DNA of 64,000 bases from contig NZ_CP126981.1 in assembly GCF_030252325.1 (NCBI RefSeq), forward strand, positions 4,092,001 through 4,156,000, given 5' to 3'. The notes beneath the pieces are model-generated. The model was given only the letters and a program-made list of their open reading frames with translations. It was not told the origin of the DNA and made no database searches. The DNA comes from Candidatus Mycobacterium wuenschmannii (GTDB lineage: Bacteria; Actinomycetota; Actinomycetes; Mycobacteriales; Mycobacteriaceae). A program made the translations under genes and the position numbers. Below are positions 1 to 8,360 of this stretch, piece after piece (position 1 is the stretch's first letter; every line of letters begins with the position of its first letter).

Positions 1-972
1 ACCCCGCCGACGCTGGCGCCGATCGGCGGGATCCTGTCGCACGTGCCGTTCAAGGCGAACGAGGTGACCTCGTTGCCGGCGCCGATGTTCCATGCTCTGG
101 GTTTCCTGCACGCCACCATCGGCATGTTCCTGGGTTCAACCCTGGTGTTGCACAGCAAGTTCAAGCCGGACCAGGTGTTCGACGACATTGCGAAGCACAA
201 GGTGTCCGCGGTCGTCGTGGTTCCGGTGATGTTGTCGCGCATGCTCGACGCGCTGGAGAAGCGGGACGACAAACCCGACCTGTCCAGCCTGCGGATCGTG
301 TTTGCCTCGGGCTCGGCGCTGGGCGCCGACGTCGCCGAGCGGGCGCTGAAGGACCTCGGCCCCGTCGTCTACAACATGTACGGCTCCACCGAGATCTCGT
401 TCGCGACGATCGCGCAGCCCAAGCATCTGGAGTTCAACTCCACGACGGCCGGGCCGCCGGTGCACGGCGTCAAGATCAAGATCTTCGACGAGAACGGCAA
501 GGAGTTGCCGCAGGGTGAGGTCGGCCGGATCTTCGTCGGCACCAGCTTCCCGTTCGAGGGCTACACCGGTGGCGGCAACAAGCAGATCATCGACGGGCTG
601 CTGTCGTCCGGCGACGTCGGGTATTTCGACGAGCACGGGCTGCTCTACATCAGCGGCCGCGACGACGAGATGATCGTGTCCGGCGGCGAGAATGTCTTCC
701 CCGCCGAGGTCGAGGATTGCATCAACGCGCTGCCTGATGTAGTCGAGGCGACCGCGATCGGTGTAGAGGACAAGGAGTGGGGCCACCGGCTCCGCGCGTT
801 CGTGGTGAAGAAGGACAATGCCAGCCTCGACGAGGACGCCGTCAAGAAGCACGTCAAGGATCAGCTGGCCAAGTACAAGGTGCCCCGCGAGGTGATCTTC
901 CTCGACGAGTTGCCGCGCAACCCGACCGGGAAGATCCTCAAGCGTGAGCTGCGGGAGATCGACGCCGACTAG
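1..972 (+). CDS. fadD2: Acyl-CoA synthetase / AMP-binding ligase, 3' part (FadD2-like)
   Basis: C-terminal 323 residues of an ANL-superfamily fatty-acyl-AMP/CoA ligase; the reading frame is open from base 1, so the 5' part lies outside the window. The adenylation core motif appears as YNMYGSTE (around base 370), followed by SGDVGYFDEHGLLYISGRDDEMI (about 605-670), which holds the hinge to the C-terminal lid domain. The conserved lid lysine lies in NPTGKILKRELRE near the end. Such enzymes activate a fatty acid with ATP and then load CoA. The name FadD2 (Rv0270) rests on synteny with the fadE6 gene that follows, as in M. tuberculosis; the acyl specificity cannot be read from sequence. Confidence 0.85.
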   Translation, partial: TPPTLAPIGGILSHVPFKANEVTSLPAPMFHALGFLHATIGMFLGSTLVLHSKFKPDQVFDDIAKHKVSAVVVVPVMLSRMLDALEKRDDKPDLSSLRIVFASGSALGADVAERALKDLGPVVYNMYGSTEISFATIAQPKHLEFNSTTAGPPVHGVKIKIFDENGKELPQGEVGRIFVGTSFPFEGYTGGGNKQIIDGLLSSGDVGYFDEHGLLYISGRDDEMIVSGGENVFPAEVEDCINALPDVVEATAIGVEDKEWGHRLRAFVVKKDNASLDEDAVKKHVKDQLAKYKVPREVIFLDELPRNPTGKILKRELREIDAD

Positions 973-981
973 TTCGCGCGG

Positions 982-1497
982 TCAGCCGTCGAATCCGGTG
1001 CTGCCGTCCAGCTGTTCGCGCAGGATGTCGATCTGGCCGGTGTGCCGGGCGGTCTCCTGGATCATGTGTAGGTAGATCCAGCGCAGTGAGACCGTCGTGT
1101 CGAGCCGGCCGTGCCGCAGCTCGTGGTCGAGCGAATACTGCGCGGCGATCCGGCGGGAATCCGCACACTGCGCCCGGTATCCGGCGATCAGCGTGGGCAG
1201 ATCCTCGTCGGGCTGGATCTCGAATTCCCAGGAGCGCTCGTGCTGGGTGCGACGGTTGTCGTCGTGCCGGCCCTGCAGAAACTGTTCGAACCAGCCGTAC
1301 TCGGCCCAGCGCAGGTGCTTGACCAGGCCGCCGACCGTCGTCGCCGACGAGACGAGGTTGCGACGCGCGTCGCTGTCGGAGAGCCCGGAAACCTTGCGTA
1401 CCAAGATGTCTCGGTAGTCGTCGAGGAACGCTTCCAGCGTGCCGCGCTCGCCGGTGACACCCTGTTCGCGCCGGTCGGTGCGCAATGAATCGGTCAT
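982..1497 (-). CDS. DinB/DUF664 family protein
   Basis: 171-residue four-helix-bundle protein of the DinB/YfiT-like DUF664 family. Family features visible are the N-terminal helix with LVKHLRWAEYGWF and the C-terminal HMIQETARHTGQIDILREQLDG. The histidines at about residues 61, 143 and 151 match the usual three-His metal site. Many actinobacterial members are thiol-dependent (mycothiol or bacillithiol) S-transferases, but the substrate here is unknown. It is convergent with fadD2, with only nine bases between the stop codons. The start ATG is followed directly by a normal N-terminus. Confidence 0.8.
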   Translation of the reverse strand: MTDSLRTDRREQGVTGERGTLEAFLDDYRDILVRKVSGLSDSDARRNLVSSATTVGGLVKHLRWAEYGWFEQFLQGRHDDNRRTQHERSWEFEIQPDEDLPTLIAGYRAQCADSRRIAAQYSLDHELRHGRLDTTVSLRWIYLHMIQETARHTGQIDILREQLDGSTGFDG

Positions 1498-1533
1498 GCC
1501 CGCGAAGCTAGCACCGCCGCCTGGCAGGCGGAG

Positions 1534-1857
1534 TCAGCGTCGTTCGCGAATGCTTCGGGTCACCTCGGCCGACAGTTTCGCGTCCTTGAGGAGCAGCTCG
1601 ATCAGCGCGGAGATCACTTCCTGACCGGTGACCCGCGCATAACCGAGGCGGTCGGCGGCGTCGCGCTGCCAGATATCGAGCGCCCGGTGGGTTGCGGGGG
1701 ACAGGTCGACCGTGCGACGAGTGCGCTGGCCACGCGCCGGCGCCTCGGCCTTCTTCTGCTCTGGGTTGCGCGGGATGCTCTTGAAGCGCTCGGTCTTGGC
1801 CGAAGCATCAGCGCGCGCGGGCGGCCTGGCTCGAAACGAGGGTGAGCTGGAATCCAT
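1534..1857 (-). CDS. Small basic protein with a putative ribbon-helix-helix C-terminus
   Basis: 107 residues. The N-terminal half is a disordered, Arg/Ala/Lys-rich stretch. The C-terminal half (TRRTVDLSPATHRALDIWQ, then VISALIELLLKD) has the strand-helix-helix pattern of ParG/CopG-like ribbon-helix-helix proteins. This suggests DNA binding, perhaps autoregulation or partition-type function, but I do not recognise a named family. It is read in the same direction as the DinB gene with a 36-base gap, so co-transcription is possible. The AT-rich non-coding patch lies immediately upstream. Confidence 0.6.
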   Translation of the reverse strand: MDSSSPSFRARPPARADASAKTERFKSIPRNPEQKKAEAPARGQRTRRTVDLSPATHRALDIWQRDAADRLGYARVTGQEVISALIELLLKDAKLSAEVTRSIRERR

Positions 1858-2428
1858 GCGGCAGTGGACCTTCGGTCGGCGTGAGCTTTCAGTAGATCAG
1901 GACTCGAGTATGTCGGTCAAAGCGACGAACCGCGATTGTGGCGCGCCGGGCGACGACCTCGGCGGTCGCACGGCGGCGCTGCCGGAGGCTCGAACGTGGC
2001 ACGCGTAGGGAGATAGCTGACAGAAAGTTATTCGAGTAGTGGAATCGATCATGTGCCCTAATCAATTGTTCGCTATTCTGGGCATACCTGATAATCAAAT
2101 GGTGAAATAACGTATTGGTGAGATTACGTATTTGATGATGCGAGTAGATACGCATCTACTGACCTCAGTAGACGCAGATATCACTTCTGAACAGCTAATT
2201 AAGCGATTTCAGTGGTTACTGAAACCAGTAGAACCTGACCTCAGCACCTCATGAGTCCAGTACCGCAGGAAAAGCGATTATCAGGAGTAAGAATACATAT
2301 CGAGCACATTAGCTGGTCAAAGCTTGAAACAACATTCTCAGGCTAATTAAAAGGCATATTTAGTGTTTGCTAAGGAATCGCTTTTAACGTTCTCGGTGTC
2401 AGTCACCAGATGACGAAGGAGCACCAAA
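1858..2428. other. AT-rich intergenic region without a convincing gene
   Basis: About 570 bases. From roughly 2000 to 2410 the composition is much richer in A+T than its neighbours. Open frames here, such as an 88-codon minus-strand frame at 1889-2155, show no mycobacterial codon bias or recognisable domain. The region contains nested inverted repeats (2143-2173) and probably the promoter of the exported peptide at 2429. It may be a foreign or decayed remnant; no transposase or attachment site was seen. Confidence 0.5.
2143..2173. repeat. Nested, mutually exclusive inverted repeats
   Basis: AGTAGAT-ACGC-ATCTACT (2143-2160) is a perfect 7-4-7 inverted repeat. Its right arm also pairs with the next element, CTACTG-ACCT-CAGTAG (2156-2171, perfect 6-4-6). 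The two hairpins share bases 2156-2160 and cannot both form. A further AGTAGA copy follows near 2227, and TGACCTCAG occurs twice (about 2160 and 2236). This may be a set of operator half-sites or an RNA switch ahead of the gene at 2429; the function is inferred only. Confidence 0.45.
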
Positions 2429-2773
2429 ATGACGTTCTCACTCTCTTCAGCCCGCCGCACCGCCGCCGGCGCAATCGGCGCAGGCGCGGTGGCAGGCGCA
2501 ATGCTTTTCGGTGCCGCTCCGGCGGCGAACGCCGCACCGGCCGCGCCGATCCCCGCGGTTGTCGGTCCCATGCACGTTGCCCCGCCCGAGTGGGGTGGCC
2601 ACGGCTGGGGCGGCGGCCACGGTTGGGGCCACCACGGTTGGGGCCACGGCTTCGGACGCGGCGGCTGGGGCCACCACGGACCCTGGGGTTGGGGCCACCG
2701 CGGTTGGGGCCTGGGCCACGGCGGCTTCTGGGGTCACCGAGGCTTCTGGGGCGGGCACCACCGCTGGTGGTGA
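2429..2773 (+). CDS. Exported Gly/His/Trp-rich small protein
   Basis: 114 residues, with a Sec-type signal peptide (residues 1 to about 36, ending GAAPAANA-A). The mature part is built from degenerate GHGWG / HHGWGHG / GHRGFWG units rich in Gly, His and Trp. A strong Shine-Dalgarno GAAGGAG lies at 2415-2421, eight bases before the ATG, which supports translation. Histidine-dense exported proteins often bind transition metals (Cu, Zn, Ni), but no family is recognised and the role is inferred only. It is monocistronic and ends before a hairpin at 2797. Confidence 0.75.
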   Translation: MTFSLSSARRTAAGAIGAGAVAGAMLFGAAPAANAAPAAPIPAVVGPMHVAPPEWGGHGWGGGHGWGHHGWGHGFGRGGWGHHGPWGWGHRGWGLGHGGFWGHRGFWGGHHRWW

Positions 2774-2796
2774 GCCCCAGTAACCAGGGGGAATAA

Positions 2797-2830
2797 GGCC
2801 GGCCTCGTTCTTGGACAAACGGGGCCGGCC
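2797..2830. terminator. GC-rich hairpin between convergent genes
   Basis: GGCCGGCCTCGTT pairs with AACGGGGCCGGCC across a short loop (13-pair stem with one G-T pair). There is no T-tract, as is common for mycobacterial hairpin terminators. It lies just after the exported peptide gene. Confidence 0.55.
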
Positions 2831-2842
2831 GCCCTCGATAAA

Positions 2843-2880
2843 GTTCACGCCGATCTGAGCTCCGTCAGGTCGGCGTGAAC
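2843..2880. terminator. Perfect 11-bp hairpin downstream of fadE6
   Basis: GTTCACGCCGA at 2843-2853 is perfectly complementary to TCGGCGTGAAC at 2870-2880, with a 16-base loop. It sits 19 bases past the fadE6 stop codon on the minus strand and can act in either direction. Confidence 0.55.
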
Positions 2881-2898
2881 CTTTGTATACGGTCGGGA

Positions 2899-5097
2899 TT
2901 AAGGATCGCGGGGCAGGCCCAAGAGCCGCTCGGCGATGATGTTGAGCTGAACCTCCGACGTGCCACCGTAAATGGTGGTGGCGCGGCTGGCCAGCAGGTA
3001 TTCGGCCCACTTGCCCGACAGCTGCTCGGCGTCGCCGATCGCACCCTCCGCCCCGAACGACGCCACCCCGAATTCGGCGTAGCCCTGCCCGGTCCGCATC
3101 GACAGCAGCTTGGAGATGGCCGCCGACGGCATGGCGTCGCCGCCGGCCAGTGTCAACAGGGTCGAGCGCAGATTGAGAATTTTCGCGGCGTGCCCCTCGG
3201 CGATCAATTGGCCGGCGCGGTTCTGCGCGATTTGGTCGAACTGCCCGTCGCGGACGAACTCGACGAACTGATCGAGGCTGGCCAGGAAGGGCGCCTCGCT
3301 GCTGCCGATCGAAACGCGTTCTGCGGTCAGCGTGTTACGGCTGACTTCCCAGCCGCGGTCGACCTCGCCGAGCACCAGATCGTCGGGCACAAAAACGTCG
3401 TCGATGAACACCGTGTTGAACATCGCGCCGCCGGTGAGCTCACGCAGCGGCTTGACCTCGACGCCTTCGCTGCGCATGTCCAGCAGGAAATACGTGATGC
3501 CGTTGTGCTTCGGCGCGCTGGGGTCGGTCCGGGCCAGCAGCGCGCCCCACTGGGAGAACTGCGCGGCGGTGGTCCAGATCTTCTGGCCGGTGATGCGCCA
3601 GCCGCCGTCGACCTTGGTCGCCTTGGTGGTCAGGCTGGCCAGGTCGGATCCGGCGCCAGGCTCGGAAAACAGCTGGCACCAGATCATTTCGCCACGGAAG
3701 GTCGGTGGCAGGAAGCGCTGCTTCTGCTCGTCGGTGCCGAACGCCACGATCGACGGAACGAGCCACCCGGCAATGCCGATCGGTGGGCGTCGCACCCGTC
3801 CGGTGTTGAACTCCTGGGCGATGATGATCTGCTCGACGGGATCGGCTCCACGCCCCCACGGCTTCGGCAGATACGGCAGGACCCAGCCGCCCTCGGCAAT
3901 CGCGGCGTTGCGCTCCTCCCGCGGAATCTCCTTGAGCCCGGCCACTTCCGCGCGAATCTCGTCGCGCACCTTTTCGGTGTCGGGGTCCAGATCGATGTCG
4001 AGGGAGCGCATGCCGGTGCTGGTGGCGGTGTCGACGACGCGCTGCGGATAGGCGGTTTTGCGGCCGAAGCCCGCGGCGATCACGAGGGCCCGGCGGTAAT
4101 AGACGTTGGTGTCGTGCTCCCAGGTGAAGCCGATGCCGCCGTGCACCTGGATGCAGTCCTGCGCGCAGCGCTGCGCGGCCGCCGGTGCCAGTGTCGCCGC
4201 CACCGCGGCGGCGAATTCGACGTTGGAACCTTCGATGTCCCAGTTGTTTTCGCGAGCCTCATCGACGGCGCGGGCCGCGTCCCATACGGCGGCTGTAGCG
4301 CGCTCGGTGTCGGCGATCATCTCCGAGCACTTGTGCTTGACGGCCTGGAACTGCCCGATCGGCCGGCCGAACTGCTCGCGGATCTTGGCGTACTCGGTGG
4401 CGGTGTCGGTGGCCCAGCGGGCAACGCCGACCGCTTCGGCCGAGAGCAGCGTCGAGATCAGCGCATGCGCGGTCGTCACGGAGATGTTGGTCAGCGCAAC
4501 GTCGCCGGAGACCTCGACGGCGTCGGCGCGGACGTGTGCGATCGGCCGCAGCGGGTCGACGCTGGCGACGGGTTCGATCTCGAGCTGGTCGGCGCTCAGC
4601 ACCACCCACTCCTCGCCGCTGTCGATCGCCACCGGCAGCACCAGTAGGGAAGCCTGCGCCGCGGCGGGCACCGCGCGGGCCTCGCCGCGAATGACCAGCG
4701 CATCGCCCTGGCGCGTCGCGGTCAACCCGGATTCCAGCGCGTACGCGGCGATCGCCGAGCCGGACGCGAGATCCGACAGCGCCGCGGCATCCGGGTCGTT
4801 CGCCGCGATCAGCGCGCTCGCGATCGCCGACGGCACAAATGGCCCGGGGACCGCGCCGTAGCCGAACTCGGCCAGCGTGACCGCGAGTTCGAGGATGCCG
4901 AATCCCTGTCCACCGACCGATTCCGCCAGATGCACACCCTGCAGGCCTTGATCGGCCGCGGCCTTCCAGTAGGGCGGCGGGTTGTCGACCGGTGTCTCCA
5001 ACGCGGCGTGCAGCACCTCCGACGGCGCAACCCGCGCCACCAGGGAGCGGACCGAATCGGCCAGGGCTTGATGTTCAGGATTGATTGCGATCGGCAT
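2899..5097 (-). CDS. fadE6: Double-domain acyl-CoA dehydrogenase FadE6
   Basis: 732 residues, the length expected of FadE6 (Rv0271c) and about twice a normal acyl-CoA dehydrogenase, because two dehydrogenase units are fused. The first (about 1-375) contains REQFGRPIGQFQAVKH and IHGGIGFTWEHD. The second (about 385-732) contains the family signatures WCQLFSEPGAGSDLASL and YGGTSEVQLNIIAERLLGLP. It should oxidise an acyl-CoA to the 2,3-enoyl-CoA with FAD, passing electrons to ETF; the substrate is unknown. The start is supported by AAGGAAGG seven to fourteen bases upstream. It is divergent from the alcohol dehydrogenase, with a palindromic operator between. Confidence 0.9.
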   Translation of the reverse strand: MPIAINPEHQALADSVRSLVARVAPSEVLHAALETPVDNPPPYWKAAADQGLQGVHLAESVGGQGFGILELAVTLAEFGYGAVPGPFVPSAIASALIAANDPDAAALSDLASGSAIAAYALESGLTATRQGDALVIRGEARAVPAAAQASLLVLPVAIDSGEEWVVLSADQLEIEPVASVDPLRPIAHVRADAVEVSGDVALTNISVTTAHALISTLLSAEAVGVARWATDTATEYAKIREQFGRPIGQFQAVKHKCSEMIADTERATAAVWDAARAVDEARENNWDIEGSNVEFAAAVAATLAPAAAQRCAQDCIQVHGGIGFTWEHDTNVYYRRALVIAAGFGRKTAYPQRVVDTATSTGMRSLDIDLDPDTEKVRDEIRAEVAGLKEIPREERNAAIAEGGWVLPYLPKPWGRGADPVEQIIIAQEFNTGRVRRPPIGIAGWLVPSIVAFGTDEQKQRFLPPTFRGEMIWCQLFSEPGAGSDLASLTTKATKVDGGWRITGQKIWTTAAQFSQWGALLARTDPSAPKHNGITYFLLDMRSEGVEVKPLRELTGGAMFNTVFIDDVFVPDDLVLGEVDRGWEVSRNTLTAERVSIGSSEAPFLASLDQFVEFVRDGQFDQIAQNRAGQLIAEGHAAKILNLRSTLLTLAGGDAMPSAAISKLLSMRTGQGYAEFGVASFGAEGAIGDAEQLSGKWAEYLLASRATTIYGGTSEVQLNIIAERLLGLPRDP

Positions 5098-5150
5098 TGG
5101 TCGCCTTCCTTGGAATTCCGGTGGCTGTCACAGCTCGACTCCCAAGCTAA

Positions 5151-5164
5151 CAACCGGTCGGTTG
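5151..5164. promoter_or_regulatory. Palindrome CAACCG-GT-CGGTTG, candidate TetR-type operator
   Basis: Perfect 14-base palindrome in the 127-base gap between the divergent fadE6 and alcohol dehydrogenase genes. Its ACCGGTCGGT core is typical of TetR-family operators in actinobacteria. The cognate regulator is not known; the TetR at 8357-8989 is a possibility. Confidence 0.45.
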
Positions 5165-5224
5165 GGTGATGCCATGGGTCAGCGGTTGACGCCGCGCGCG
5201 GCCGAAGTTTGGTTAGCTTTCCCC

Positions 5225-6295
5225 ATGAAGATGCGCGCCGCGAGGATGTACGGCCTGAACGAACCGCTGCGGTTGGAGGAGGTCGACGTCCCCGACACCG
5301 GCCCGGATGACGTGCTCGTCAAGGTCGCCGCAACGGGCATGTGCCGCAGCGACGTTCAGCTGATCGAGGGTTATTTCACCAACGGTGTCGCGCCCGCCGA
5401 GCCCATCACTCCAGGGCATGAGGTCGCGGGTTGGATCGCCGGCATTGGCTCGGGCGTGCCGAAGGGATCGGGGCTGTCGGAGGGCGACCTGGTGGTCGTC
5501 AACCCGAACTGGGGCGACGGCACGTGTCGGCAGTGCCGGGAGGGTAACGAGCAGATCTGCGCGAACGGGCAGATGGCAGGCTTCGGGCCGCCCGGCGGCT
5601 TCGCGGAGTACATGCCGGTGCCGTACCGCCACGTCATCAAGGTTCCGGAGGGGGTCGATCCGAAGCCCGAAACCTTGGCGCCCCTGACCGATGCCGGCCT
5701 GACCCCGTACCGCGGAATGAAGAAGCTGGTGCAGGCGGGCAAGACGGGCGCGGGCCGGACGATCGTCGTCAACGGCATCGGCGGGCTGGGCTCTTACGGC
5801 GTCCAGTACGCGCGCCTGCTGTCCGGTGGGGCGACGGTGGTGGCGTTCGCGCGCAGTGACGAAAAGCTGGATCTGGCACGGAATAACGGTGCGCACCACG
5901 GCGTCAACACGCGTGATAAGTCGGCCGAGCAGGTACAGGACGAGTTGGAGGACCTGACCGGACGGCGCGACGTCGACGGATGGCTCGACTGCATCGCGGC
6001 CGAGGAGTCGTTGACGCTCGGGGCGACGATCCTCGGGAAGGAGGGCGCGATGTCGTCCGTCGGGCTGATGGGGCAGCAGATCGTGCTCCCGTTGCTGGCG
6101 TTCACCAACGGCGAGAAGAGCTTTCACGGCTCCTTCTGGGGCAACTACGACGACCTCACCGAGGTGCTCGATCTCGCGGGTCAAGGCCTGATCAAGCACC
6201 GGATTACGACGGTGCAGCTCGACGACGTCAACGCCAAGCTGGAGGCGCTCGGTCGCGGCGACATCGTCGGCCGGGCGGTCATCGTCTTCGACTAG
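5225..6295 (+). CDS. Zinc-type medium-chain alcohol dehydrogenase
   Basis: 356-residue MDR-family NAD(P)-dependent dehydrogenase. Catalytic-zinc ligands are visible in GMCRSDVQ (Cys) and PGHEVAG (His-Glu). The nucleotide-binding Rossmann motif is GIGGLGSYGVQYA. The structural-zinc lobe reads NWGDGTCRQCREGNEQIC and keeps only three of the usual four cysteines. The start ATG at 5225 gives an N-terminus aligned with the family; an upstream in-frame extension looks non-coding. It overlaps the convergent hydroxyacid dehydrogenase by four bases. Substrate unknown. Confidence 0.85.
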   Translation: MKMRAARMYGLNEPLRLEEVDVPDTGPDDVLVKVAATGMCRSDVQLIEGYFTNGVAPAEPITPGHEVAGWIAGIGSGVPKGSGLSEGDLVVVNPNWGDGTCRQCREGNEQICANGQMAGFGPPGGFAEYMPVPYRHVIKVPEGVDPKPETLAPLTDAGLTPYRGMKKLVQAGKTGAGRTIVVNGIGGLGSYGVQYARLLSGGATVVAFARSDEKLDLARNNGAHHGVNTRDKSAEQVQDELEDLTGRRDVDGWLDCIAAEESLTLGATILGKEGAMSSVGLMGQQIVLPLLAFTNGEKSFHGSFWGNYDDLTEVLDLAGQGLIKHRITTVQLDDVNAKLEALGRGDIVGRAVIVFD

Positions 6296-7197
6296 GTCGG
6301 TTGGTTGACCACATGGGCCAGCGGCTCGCTGTCGCGCAGCCGGCGGCAGTTGGCGACGGCCTCGACCAGGTAGCGCCGCATGGTGTCGACCGTGTACCAG
6401 GTGACGTGCGGGGTGAGCACGACGTTGTCGAGCCTCAGCAGCGGGTTGTCCGGCGGCACCGGCTCGACGCCGAAGACGTCCACGCCGGCCGCACCCAGTC
6501 GGCCCGCGCGCAGCGCATCGGCCAAGGCGTCCTCGTCGACAATCGGGCCGCGTGAGGTATTGACCAGTACCGCAGAGGGTTTCATCGCGGCCAGCGCGTC
6601 GCGGTCGATCAGGCCCTCGGTGTCGGCGGTCAGCGGCAGGTGCAGCGAGACGATGTCGCTGGCGGCGAGCAAATCCGGCAGCGGCCGCCAGGCGGGCGAT
6701 CCGTCGTCGTGGGTGCTGGTGTGTAGGACGGTGGCGCCCATCGCCGCGACAATGCGCTCGACTCGTTTGGCGATGTTGCCGTAGCCGACCAGGCCGACGG
6801 TGCAGGCGCCGATGTCGCGGACGGTCTCGCCCAGTTGCGGATCGGACGGCCAGCCGCGGCCGTCGCGGGTCGCGCGGTCGAGGAGCGGCAGCCTGCGCAG
6901 CGCGGCCAGCATTAGCAGCAGCGTGCCCTCGGCCACCGAGGGCGCATTGGCCCCGGGCATGTTGGCCACCGCGATGCCGTGTTCGGTGGCGGCCTCGACG
7001 TCGACGGTGTTCACCCCGGCGCCGAACTTGTGCACCAGGCGCGTGCGTGACGCGCGGGCCAGGTCCGCCGCCGACAGCGGACGCAGCACGTGCCAGATCA
7101 CGTCGGCCTCGGGCAATTCGCGGTAGAACGCGTCGTCGTCGGTGCACCAGCGGACGTCGAGCCAATCAGTCTCCGGTGCAAGGAAATCCAGCACCAT
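6292..7197 (-). CDS. D-isomer-specific 2-hydroxyacid dehydrogenase
   Basis: 301 residues. The nucleotide-binding motif GLVGYGNIAKRV is in the middle. The family catalytic triad is visible as Arg in NTSRGPIVDE, Glu in VFGVEPVPPDNPLL and His in LTPHVTW. It reduces 2-keto acids or oxidises D-2-hydroxyacids with NAD(P)H; the physiological substrate is unknown. It begins 29 bases after the stop of the Rv0272c-like hydrolase, so it is probably the third gene of the TetR-hydrolase-dehydrogenase operon. Confidence 0.85.
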   Translation of the reverse strand: MVLDFLAPETDWLDVRWCTDDDAFYRELPEADVIWHVLRPLSAADLARASRTRLVHKFGAGVNTVDVEAATEHGIAVANMPGANAPSVAEGTLLLMLAALRRLPLLDRATRDGRGWPSDPQLGETVRDIGACTVGLVGYGNIAKRVERIVAAMGATVLHTSTHDDGSPAWRPLPDLLAASDIVSLHLPLTADTEGLIDRDALAAMKPSAVLVNTSRGPIVDEDALADALRAGRLGAAGVDVFGVEPVPPDNPLLRLDNVVLTPHVTWYTVDTMRRYLVEAVANCRRLRDSEPLAHVVNQPT

Positions 7198-7226
7198 CGG
7201 ACTAGGAACAAAGTGCGCGAGAACCC

Positions 7227-8360
7227 TCAGCGCCACCGCTTGGCAATCCACTTGGCAATGGTGTCGGCTTGCTCGCTGCGCGCCCCCGGGGTGGTGAAGT
7301 AGTGATCGGTGTTGATCGAGCACTGGGTCTTGTCGGTGCTGGCCAGTGCGTCGTAAATGCGTTGGGCATCCGACGGGAACACGCCGGTGTCGGCCTCGGC
7401 GTTGATCACCAGCGCGGGGCAGGTGATGCGGGCCAGGTGCGGTTCGGCGCGGGTCTGGGCGGTGCGCAGGCTCCACATCGCCAACCAGCCGCGCAGCGTG
7501 CAGGCCGCGGCGATGCCGTGCGCCGAGCGGTTGGCCTTCTCCGGTGATCCGGCGTAGCACATGTTCGGCTGGCGGTGCGTTGGCTCGATCGTGGGGTCGA
7601 CCATCCGCGGATCGGCCCAGGTTCGCAGCACGGTGAAGGGGCGGTCTGAGAACCCTGCGGCGCGAACACGTTTCAGCTCGTCCTCGACCCAGTCGGTGAT
7701 CGCGTTGTTGCGGGCGACCTGTGCGGCGCGGTAGCGGGTCAGGAAGTCCGCAGAGAACGGCGGACCGTTGCGCTCGTCGAACAGGTCCAACTCCGGATCG
7801 GTGGCGATGGGGTCGTTCTCGTCGACGACGGAGCCGTCCATCCAGGCGGTCAGCACGTCCGGTCGACCCGGATGCGCCGCACTGGCCACGTAGCCGTCGG
7901 CCGGCAGCAGCTCGGTCAGGCCTGCGGCGGGTCGCATGCCCGGCACCGCCGTCACGTGCGGATCGGTGGCCTGCGCCTGGTAGGCGGCCATCAGTGACCC
8001 ACCACCGGAATTACCCAGCAGCACAACCCGTTCCACCGCCTGAGTGTCCCGCAGCCAGCGCACTCCGACACCGATGTCGACCAGCGCGTGGTCGAGTAGG
8101 AAGCTGCTCTCAAACCCGCGAAACCGGGTGTTCCAGCCGAGGAATCCGATGCCGCGGGTGGCGAGGTAGTCGGCGAGGTAGTGCTCGGAGAAATCGATCT
8201 GGTAGTGCGCGGCGATCACCGCGACCTTCGGCTTACGCCCGACGCCGCGATAGTAGAGGCCCTGGCACGGGTGTCCGCCCGCCCCGGCGCGTCTGCCCGT
8301 AGGTGACGGCAGGCCGATGAATTCGCGGACGACCCCGGGCGTGCCGGCGGAGGGACTCAT
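7227..8360 (-). CDS. Alpha/beta-hydrolase fold protein (Rv0272c-like)
   Basis: 377 residues, the same length as Rv0272c. The nucleophile-elbow-like GNSGGG (residues about 115-120) follows RVVLLGNSGGGSLMA. The late acid and His are plausible in NAEADTGVFP and NTDHYF. This supports an alpha/beta-hydrolase acting on an ester or thioester, but the substrate is unknown. The start ATG overlaps the stop of the upstream TetR gene by four bases (ATGA), so the two are translationally coupled. Confidence 0.75.
   Translation of the reverse strand: MSPSAGTPGVVREFIGLPSPTGRRAGAGGHPCQGLYYRGVGRKPKVAVIAAHYQIDFSEHYLADYLATRGIGFLGWNTRFRGFESSFLLDHALVDIGVGVRWLRDTQAVERVVLLGNSGGGSLMAAYQAQATDPHVTAVPGMRPAAGLTELLPADGYVASAAHPGRPDVLTAWMDGSVVDENDPIATDPELDLFDERNGPPFSADFLTRYRAAQVARNNAITDWVEDELKRVRAAGFSDRPFTVLRTWADPRMVDPTIEPTHRQPNMCYAGSPEKANRSAHGIAAACTLRGWLAMWSLRTAQTRAEPHLARITCPALVINAEADTGVFPSDAQRIYDALASTDKTQCSINTDHYFTTPGARSEQADTIAKWIAKRWR

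Noticed and set aside
1889..2155. 88-codon minus-strand frame in the AT-rich region
   Set aside because: No recognisable domain, unusual codon use, and it covers the hairpin cluster; more likely non-coding.
2560..2760. Repetitive GGCCACGGTTGGGG tracts considered as a CRISPR or minisatellite
   Set aside because: They are in-frame codons for the Gly/His/Trp repeats of the exported peptide; no regular spacers are present.
2875..4647. Long 590-codon open frame on the plus strand
   Set aside because: It is antisense to fadE6, whose translated product matches acyl-CoA dehydrogenase motifs along its whole length; long antisense frames are expected in GC-rich DNA.
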